A stretch of 64,000 bases of DNA, taken from contig CM063248.1 in the NCBI GenBank assembly GCA_032158295.1, forward strand, positions 18,276,787 to 18,340,786, read 5' to 3'. The translations under genes were made by a program, and so were the position numbers. The notes beneath the pieces are model-generated. The model saw nothing but the letters and a program-made list of their open reading frames with translations. It was not told the origin of the DNA and did not search any database. Positions 56,508 to 64,000 of this stretch are shown here, in pieces (within the stretch, counting starts at the first letter, position 1; every line of letters starts with the position of its first letter). The stretch is from Pycnopodia helianthoides. Taxonomy: Eukaryota; Echinodermata; Asteroidea; Forcipulatida; Asteriidae.

Positions 56508-57063
56508 AGGCAAATTTCATAGAACTGCTTAAATAGAGAAAGAAGCTAAACAAAACAAATGCATACTAGGATAAGGTTACCACTCAAAATACAAAGTTGC
56601 ACGTACTATTTGTGACTGGTATCCTGCTCACTTGTACTTAGCAGAAAAATCGTCAGCGCTATTGTCTGCTAAAAGGCATGCAGGGTTCATCATAACTGCC
56701 CTACAAGTTATTGTCCATAAATACTTACTCGGTCAAGAGTATACTGTAGAGCTGTTGATATTATAAAAAATTGTAAAAAAACAAACCCCTTTGAAGTTTT
56801 TTCACCTACAAATTTGAATACGAGAGAAATGCTTCAGGCATGAAGCCTTTCTCAGGTATCTGCAAGCACACAATTCTATGCAACAAGGGTGTTTTGTTTT
56901 GTTTTTTTCATTATTTTCTTGGATGACCAATTGAGCCCAAATGTTCACTGGTTTGTTATTTTATGCATGATGTTGGAATACACCAAGTGAGGATATCCTG
57001 GTCGATGGCAGTATTACCAATAGTATACCATGCCTTTAAGCAGTTTATATGAAATCGGGCCCA
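56508..57063. mobile_element. Family-P element interrupted by a family-Q element
   Basis: The family-P left part (CAAATTTCATAGAACTGCTT...GGTTACCACTCAAAATACAA...) runs to about 56671. Its right end (AGCAGTTTATATGAAATCGG, GCCCAGG) resumes at about 57042. Between them lies a family-Q element with inverted ends AAAGGCATG / CATGCCTTT and the usual internal order (GAGCTGTTGATATTATAAAA, ACAACAAGGGTGTTTT-like, CCAATTGAGCCCAAATGTTC, TTTGTTATTTTATGCATGAT). Confidence 0.68.
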
Positions 57064-58643
57064 GGTCTTCCAAGGCTATCCTCCTTTAAAAATATGTCAT
57101 ATGTGAATATATATATATAAATATATATATATTCAAGGACCTTTCGTTGTAGAACAAATAAAGGCATATATACGTACGAAGGAAAAAACGGAATCAGGCA
57201 GGTTGGTGTTGTTTTTAGTCGTACAAAGTAAATCAATATCATTTGCAGCCACAAAATCTGCATTTAGAATGCTCGACTACAGTTAACAGATGTGTCTGCT
57301 TTCCACTGTCCCCTATGGTTGTGTTTCCCCCACTTTTTCATGTCTGTTGACAAAACAGAAATGATTCATTTTTCCCCCCTCTACAATGACTTCTCCTTTT
57401 CTATTCATTTATTCTCTGCTAATTATTAATAATCCCAATGAATTTCATGTTATACGCTGCTGCAGAGTGATGAATGTCGTTATTGATTGATGCTGACGTC
57501 ACATTGAAATTAATATATATTTTAACTACCCTTAATAGAATCAAGCGGTTTTGCTGAGGATTCGAAAGCTAATGGTGAAACTGCAAAGTACGCCGATGGA
57601 TGCCACTAAAAATATAGGAGACGTTACATAAATTATTATTATTAATATAATGATAATATATATATATCTATATGTTTATGTATATATTCTTATGTTAAAT
57701 TATTCTTATATATTCTTATGTTAAATACCTCAGTGTAGGTCCAACAATGTTCGGAACTCCACCCAACTTGCCATCCCTCTTTGCCGAACCGCAAGATTAC
57801 AAAACAGTACCATTCTTTTTTAACTAAAATGATCAATAATCATTCTTAATTTTGTGTTTAGTATGTGTGTTTTTTTTGTTTAATGTTTTTTTGCATGTTT
57901 TTTACCTTTTTGTGAACTCAGATGTAATTCGGCTCTTTGACCACGAGATTTGAATGTTTTTATTAAACCATAATAATATTCATTATTCAATTTCATGAAT
58001 ATAGTTTTTGTTTTGGTTTACCATGACAAGCATCATAGCAAATATACACAAAAGGGCTGATGATAAAGAACACCAAGAAAAACAGCAGGCAGTGACAAAA
58101 CAGCGACCTGTGCGGTCCAACAAGAAAACACTAAAATGATTAGCGAGGAAGCACAATTATTGACTTATCAAAGGGCCTTAATTTCAAAATCAGTTTACAA
58201 AGAGAAATTTAAAAACATGATAAATCAAAAATACTGTTATTACGGACCGCAAGAGGGTGCAACAGCACTCAAATTGACTGTTTACTTGGGGTAGTTATAG
58301 GGTCAAGACAAAAAAAGTACCGGTATATAACTAAATGGGTAGAAACAAAGTTGCTGCTCAATTAATTAAAGAAATAAAAACAACACAGAGAGGGGAAGCC
58401 CTGTAAAAAAAAAAAAAAAAAACAATGATCATGTTATCATGCTGTTCATTAAGAAGAAGTATTTGATGTTGCGGTGACCGTGTACAGCGGCATAGGGCTG
58501 GGACGTTCCATTCGCCCATCATCACGGAAAAAAACAAATGGAGGAACTGAGATAAATTTTGTTAAAATAAATTGAACTGTCAAAGTTTGTGCGGATTGAT
58601 ACATGTTCTTCAATTGCTGTCAAAATCTTCAGGCTAGAACATC
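57064..58643. other. No gene supported
   Basis: TATATATA palindrome at 57100-57134, further TATATA near 57655-57665, and an A17 run near 58407-58423. Confidence 0.5.
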
Positions 58644-58992
58644 AAAGGCAGTGAATACATTACCATAAAAAAACTCACTTGGTAAGGAGCACCATGAGAG
58701 CTGCTGATAGTATAAAACATTGGAAGTAATGTAGTTTTTGAGAAAAAAGGTAATTTCTCACTAAAATATTTGAATATGAGAAAGGTTTCAGACATTCTCA
58801 GGCGTTTGAAAAGCACACAATTTGATGTAACAAGGGTGTTTTTTTCCTTTCATTATATTTTTCTTGCAACTTCGTTGACCAATATTGAGCCCAAATTTTC
58901 ACAGGTTTGTCATATTATGCATATGTTGGGATACACTAAGTAGGGATACACTAGTCTTTGACAATTACCAAAAGTATATTCTGCCTTTAAGG
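58644..58992. mobile_element. Family-Q element, decayed copy
   Basis: Starts AAAGGCAGTGAATACATTAC and ends AGTATATTCTGCCTTTAA. Inside: GCTGATAGTATAAAACATTG, GTAATGTAGTTTTTGAGAAA, CACAATTTGATGTAACAAGG and TTTTCACAGGTTTGTCATAT. Confidence 0.68.
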
Positions 58993-61442
58993 TTGTGGGG
59001 GGGGGTGGGAGCCAGTGGAGAACATCTCTTTCTACTGTCGCAGCACAGAATGTTTATCTTCAGTTGCGAAAAATTGATTCAGCGTTCAGGGCCTCGTCAA
59101 ACAATTCAAAGACGCCCGTCACGTCGGTAGCAACCGGGACCGATCGCTACAAAACACAAAACCGAAGATGTTTCAAATTGCATTCAAGCGAAAACATTTC
59201 ACATCTTTTAACAAAAACATGTTTCATGAACATTTCAGTCAATTATTCCCTCCGCGGGTACAGTACTTCTTCTTCATTTCATCAGTGCGTCACGCCCTTT
59301 TTGTAATCGACCAATATCGAGTAACACGATATCCGATACTGAAGTGTACTGGTACCACCCAATCACACAAAAAGAGGTGTTTTCGCATGCAGTCTCGTTG
59401 CCGTGGTAACTCTGTGTGCAGACGGTTTATTTCCCTGAAATCCAGCCCGTCTCACAGTCTTTGAACTCTTTCTCATTCGGACTAAATTTGAACGGCCGCG
59501 ATCTCCAAGCTGAATGGTGTTGACAGCCGGCCGCAGTCGTGACGTCACCGCAAATCCCTTCTCAGTATCTGTTTGTCTATAATATACCGAAATGAACAAC
59601 GGACAAATCCACAATGCGAACTGAAACAGAATCCTGTCAAAAATTATACGTGGAACTCGTTCCGGCAAATTATGTCACCCTATCTCGCCTAGACTTTGAT
59701 TTATGTGATTTATGTGTGTGTGTGTATGTGTACCAGTACTTTTATATGTTGGTTATCGATGTTTCAAAAGTGCATTACCAACTCTTCTCAAGTTGCGCTT
59801 TTTGATTAATCAAGTTTCATTTAATTGGTTGTAAAGTGCTATTTTTAGTTTATATACGCTTCGTGATTTTGCTCCATATCGCAGTTATAACCTGCTATTA
59901 ATAACAATCAGCGGGCACTCAAAGTGGTGCGTCTATCGACAGTCGTTAATGTACACTATAGTTAATGTTTTGAACACATGTTCAACGTTTACGCAAAGTG
60001 ATTGTATGATGTAAACAACTCGACGTTTCGATTAGTAAACTCTAGTCGCCTTCATGAAAAAATGATAATGGTTGTTTTGGTATCTGTTCCAGATTGACAG
60101 ATGCATTACGTATTTTGGGTGGGGAATCCCGTATACTGTTTCAACATAGTGTCTTTCAATACATTACGTAAGAGGATGCACCTATACTATGAATTTTAAA
60201 AAAATAATAATAATAATAATAATAATAATTTCTTTTTTTAAGTCAACTCAATTCAATTCAATTTGACATTATCTCCATATTGGTGACAAGGAAAGACAAA
60301 TAAACAAGTTAAGAACAATTATTTAAATCTACCAATTACAGGTGGAAGCCACCCTCAGCTTCACCTCGGGTGCTTTGTGTCCCTCGGGTGGTGCAGAAAC
60401 TGTAATTTTCCACCGCAAATAGTCCACAGTCACACCCATGTTTGTCTCCTTTATAATGTAACAGTCATTTCTACTTTAACATGGGACTCTCGCTCGTTTA
60501 CACACCATTACCGAATCAAATCAAGTTAAAGAGCGGCTCCGAGGTCAAATTCAGTTTTGATGGTCCACTCATTCTCCAATAGAGTCCTTCTAGAAATGGG
60601 GACAAATTAAAAGCCTCTAACCTCTCGTTAAAATGGTGAAGAAATGCCACTTTGTTTGATATCCTTCAAGAGCAATTTTTGTCAAAATTTCGCCTTGAGC
60701 GTCTTTTAGGCGGACTTTGGCGCTGTACAAGTTTTCGTTATTAAAATCCAAAAACGTTCAATGACGTCACATTTCAAATAGGCCTACATGGTGGGTGCTA
60801 TTTTGTGCAGAGAATTTTCAGTTCCGTCCTGAATTTTGACGATATTCAATCAAAACGGCACTGAATTTGACATTTTGACAGGCGCAGAGATTCCTCTGTG
60901 GAATGTTCAGACCCACTTGTTTTTGCTGTCCGATGACGTCACGTTTCATATTTCGCAGATAAAATGCCATCTTACCGTTGAAACGTGAAGTAGAGAGTTG
61001 TAACTTATTCACCACTTTGTCTCTGTCTGTTGGAAAATGAGTGCATCACAAAACTCATTTTGGACTTAAAATCACGATTTAATTGTTCATTTCGCTGCTT
61101 CACTGGCACCCTGACCATATTTAAACAGTTTGTGAAATGAACGTCGCATTTACAGAATGTGCAAATGACGTAATAAGCGGTATATACACGGCATAATCAA
61201 AAGCAGACGGTCGCACATGAGATGCGAAACGTAGGTTGTGACGTCAGACGAAACTTCTACCTTATGACATGTGTCGATGCACGACCATTGATGTCGATGG
61301 TCTTCTTTAATTAACAAACCACCTCGTCATTGTTTGTTGATTTGGTCTCTGGAGGCCACTTCGAAAGGTATACAGTTTGAACGATCGCATTGCAGTGTGT
61401 TGGGATAGTTTCGTCATACCGGTAATATGGTGACCGTTTGGA
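58993..61442. other. No gene supported
   Basis: G9 near 58996-59004, an (AAT)n run at 60204-60229, and TGACGTCA-type palindromes at about 59543, 60763, 60932 and 61239. 60700-61080 has paired stretches (GACGTCACATTTCAAATA / GACGTCACGTTTCATATT) hinting at another repeat. No exon supported. Confidence 0.45.
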
Positions 61443-61585
61443 ATAAAAGCCCGTATTCGAATTGGCGTTTACAGCTACGGCTACGACTGTCGCTAAGGGC
61501 GTTGCTACGGACATCCCATACGTCAATGCAGAATGATGCGAAGATCCAGCCGTAGCCGTAACCGTAGTCGTAGCCGGACATGGCC
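61443..61585. mobile_element. Foldback element, family S
   Basis: The left part TTTACAGCTACGGCTACGAC and the right part CAGCCGTAGCCGTAACCGTA, GTCGTAGCCG are inverted repeats. The terminus GCCCGTATTCGAATTGGCG matches the reversed end of 13375-13503. Confidence 0.55.
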
Positions 61586-62545
61586 TTAAACCCCCTTCAT
61601 TTTAAGAGGACATGATCTGATGAATCGATTATCAAGTTTTCATGCTAGGATACAGGTGGGTGACATGACATGAAATCGAACTCTGTTAGTGGTAATACAA
61701 TATGAAGACCGTACCGGCACGATATAAAGTCGATTCAATAGTGAAACACAACTTGCAAAATCATAAATTCTACAAACAAGTTCACAAAGCAGACCCACTT
61801 ATCCAGCTACCATCTTAAGTCAAATTTGTAAACAATTATTATGGCGAAGCCCGCTTGTTTTGTTCTCACATTCTAATCAATGTAGCCAAAACGTGGATCA
61901 AAGGCAAATTAGTCAGAACTCTTTCGCCGTAAAAGAGTATCAAGTATAGTATTGCCATTGTACGATGGGAACATGCCGGAGACAGGGAGCAAGACAACGT
62001 AACGGCGATGACCGTGGTGACGGCTCCCAGTCAATTTGCACTATAAAGCAAACAAATTTGTCGAGCGTTGTTTCCCCGCTAAGCAGCTCTGAGAGATCGG
62101 GCGCTGATCTGAATTGCATATGAGCTTGTCTGCTTTATGGCCCCCTTGTAGCTCTACCCTAAGTGGTTAGATACTAGGCCCTGACCTTGTCTCCTGATGA
62201 AGCACACGCTAATGCAATCCCGTTCCATCGATCCATCCCCCCCCCCCTCTACATTTAAATATTTCCGTGAACCAGCTTCCACATCACATTGTCGAGCGAC
62301 TGTGTGTTTCGATTTTTTTCTCTCTCCCTTTTCCACGTTGCGTGGTGCATCCGAAAGAAAAACGGCCATTGCCGACGTTCTGTGGACCCTATTATACGGC
62401 ACACATCGCCAATCAATTTTTTTTTTGTTTAAAAGCTATTAATGTCTTATAGTGAAAAGGCTGAAGTTGTTTGAAAGCCGCAATAAAAAAAAACGTAATT
62501 TATTGATTTTTGTTCTATGCGCTGTAAATGCAGTTAACTCTGTGT
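61586..62545. other. No gene; family-T and family-P relics
   Basis: 61845-61960 has family-T words (ATTCTAATCAATGTAGCCAA). 62083-62106 is a lone family-P right end (CTAAGCAGCTCTGAGAGATC). A C10 tract lies near 62236-62247. Confidence 0.45.
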
Positions 62546-62830
62546 GTGTAAGAAGTGTGGACCTGGGAACAGAGGAGGTCCACACAATGTAGGGACTTGA
62601 AACACCGTGTGGACTTACACACGTCCACACGGTGTGTTTTACAGGGCAAGCTTTACATAGGAAGTGTGGACCTGAGAACAAAAGAGGTCCACACAAGGCA
62701 GGGTTTCAAAGCACTATGTGGAGTTACAATCGTCCACACACTGTTTTTACCAGTGTTGAAGAGAATGTTTTTTTCTTGAGTGCACAGAACAAAGGAATGT
62801 CCACGAGTGTATGCAACATAGAGCTGCGTG
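62546..62830 (+). repeat. Family-U repeat, two tandem units
   Basis: Unit 1 begins GTAAGAAGTGTGGACCTGGG (about 62549) and unit 2 TACATAGGAAGTGTGGACCT (about 62654). Each has AGGTCCACACAA, TTTCAAAGCAC or TTGAAACACC, and CGTCCACACGGTGTG. Inverse of 15535-15705. Confidence 0.68.
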
Positions 62831-62883
62831 TGTTAAAGAATATGTTTTTTCTTTGGTGCACAGAGTGTATTTGTGTGTACAAT

Positions 62884-63178
62884 TGTAGTGACATTCAAAG
62901 CGAGGAATTACAACAAAAGGGACAGTAGGTCAAGGATTTCAATCCCAAAGGAAAACAATGGGGTCCAAGTTTGTCAGGAAAATGAGTTAAACAAATCAGG
63001 GTCCACGATTGGAGGCCATGACACAATTGTGTGTTCGTGAATTTGTAGTGACATCCAAACCGAGGGCTTATAACAAAGGGGGACAATAGGTCCACGATTG
63101 CTATCCCAAAAGAAACACTGGTCCGCGTTTGTTAGGACAAACAGTTGACAAACAAGGAGGGTCAACGATTGGGTGCCA
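62884..63178 (+). repeat. About 165-bp tandem duplication next to family U
   Basis: TTGTAGTGACATTCAAAGCG (62883) and TTGTAGTGACATCCAAACCG (63045) start two units. Both continue with AACAAA.GGGACA.TAGGTC, ATTTCAATCCCAAA or ATTGCTATCCCAAA, and GTCCACGATTGGAGGCCAT or GTCAACGATTGGGTGCCAT. Confidence 0.7.
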
Positions 63179-63221
63179 TTTGCACTTTGGTTGCGTGAGT
63201 TAAGTGGTCATTTTTATCTTT

Positions 63222-63612
63222 AAAGGCACTGGACACTATTGGTAATTACTCAAAATAATTGTTGGCATAAAAACTTACTTGGTAACGAGCAATGGAGAGC
63301 TGTTGATAGTATAAAACATTGTGAGAAACGGCTCCCTCTGAAGTAACGTAGTTTTTGAGAAAGAAGTAATTTCTCAGTAAAATATTTGAATTGATTTTGA
63401 GACCTCACGCGTGAGGTCTCGAAATCAACTTATCAAGCATCTGAAAGCACACAACTTCGTGTGGCAAGGGTGTTTTTTCTTCCATTATTATCTCGCAACT
63501 TCGACGACCAATTGAGTTTAAATTTGCACAGGTTTGTTATTTTGTGCATATGTTGAGATACACCAACTGAGAAGACTGGTCTTTGACAATTACCAAAGGT
63601 GTCCAGAGTATT
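63222..63612. mobile_element. Family-Q foldback element, full-length copy
   Basis: The ends AAAGGCACTGGACACTATTG and TACCAAAGGTGTCCAGAGTA are inverted repeats. The centre has a strong hairpin: GATTTTGAGACCTCACGC followed by GCGTGAGGTCTCGAAATC. A minus-strand open frame overlaps its right end and runs to 63825 without a recognised domain. Confidence 0.75.
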
Positions 63613-64000
63613 TAAGAGATAATGATTACAAGGTCCGAGGACCGTTTGAACGAGGTTCGGTGGATGGGGTGGGGGGACAAAACGTCCTCCACAGACCCCA
63701 CTAAAATCAACGAAGAAATCAACATAATTGAATTCCGGATTGAACCGTGGTTGGCCTCCTAATAGGGCGACAGTACTCCCGTTCTCCTTGCAGATCCATC
63801 GCAATGGCTCCAGCCTATACTCCAACTCCCGCTTAATGAGAATCTCGAATGGAATTTCTCTATTGTATCATTCTCTTTTATCGAATTAATCTGAAAATGA
63901 CTCCAACAATAAACTGCCTTTTGCAATTTTAAAATTTAAATTCCCAACATCATCGTGAAGACGTGCCTCACCGTATAGTTCCTCTCTGTGACCCAAGTTC
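63613..64000. other. Right edge, no gene supported
   Basis: The minus-strand frame at 63825-63613 (with LRWICKENGSTVALLGGQ) has no family I recognise. It may be repeat-derived. Confidence 0.35.

Noticed and set aside
1..64000. CRISPR array, operons, phage or bacterial mobile elements
   Set aside because: The spliced gene, SINEs and microsatellites show animal nuclear DNA. The repeats lack CRISPR-like equal spacing with unique spacers.

Overview
The window reads as animal nuclear DNA. It is AT-rich and mostly non-coding, with spliced exons flanked by canonical GT/AG signals, tRNA-headed SINEs, foldback (MITE-like) elements and micro/minisatellites. I see no bacterial operons, ribosome binding sites or CRISPR. 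The two convincing genes (mitochondria-eating protein and a muscarinic-like amine GPCR), TTAGGG-type repeats and the style of the repeats fit a deuterostome invertebrate. My inference is an echinoderm, probably a sea star; I cannot prove the species from sequence alone.

Layout. 1-9235 (+): the last five coding exons of SPATA18/MIEAP, encoding about 213 C-terminal residues. They include the conserved MIEAP C-terminal domain and an Arg-Ser-Pro-rich tail. The introns carry SINE copies, and a 3' UTR with AATAAA near 9470 follows. 9.5-18 kb: gene-free, with a 170-bp hairpin element, several copies of a palindromic element ending in GGGCCCAATTTCAT, and a tRNA-Ser-headed SINE. 18.16-20.31 kb: a 2.1-kb composite tandem array of two alternating unit types. 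20.6-22.1 kb: weak signs of a minus-strand gene with one strongly hydrophobic terminal exon. 23-30 kb: a decayed LINE tail, SINE tails, foldback elements, arrays of short palindromes and a degenerate minisatellite. 30.8-31.0 kb: a possible small secreted cysteine-rich peptide (+). 33.06-33.41 kb: telomere-like repeats next to a 16-bp minisatellite. 35 kb: two identical 75-bp direct repeats around a reverse-strand SINE.

40257-42625 (+): a GPCR whose whole coding region (459 aa) lies in one exon. The 5' leader is spliced and has three tiny upstream ORFs. The receptor resembles muscarinic acetylcholine receptors (and more distantly histamine H3/H4 receptors) but has changed binding-pocket residues. 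42.6-64 kb: gene-poor, filled with at least five families of short inverted-repeat elements (one nested inside another), microsatellites and poly-G/poly-C tracts.

The two genes show no sign of co-regulation; they are simply neighbours. No intact transposase or reverse transcriptase is present. Points most worth a second look: the altered GPCR pocket, the alternating 18-20 kb array, the two small-protein candidates (20.7 and 30.8 kb), the telomere-like/minisatellite junction and the nested foldback elements.
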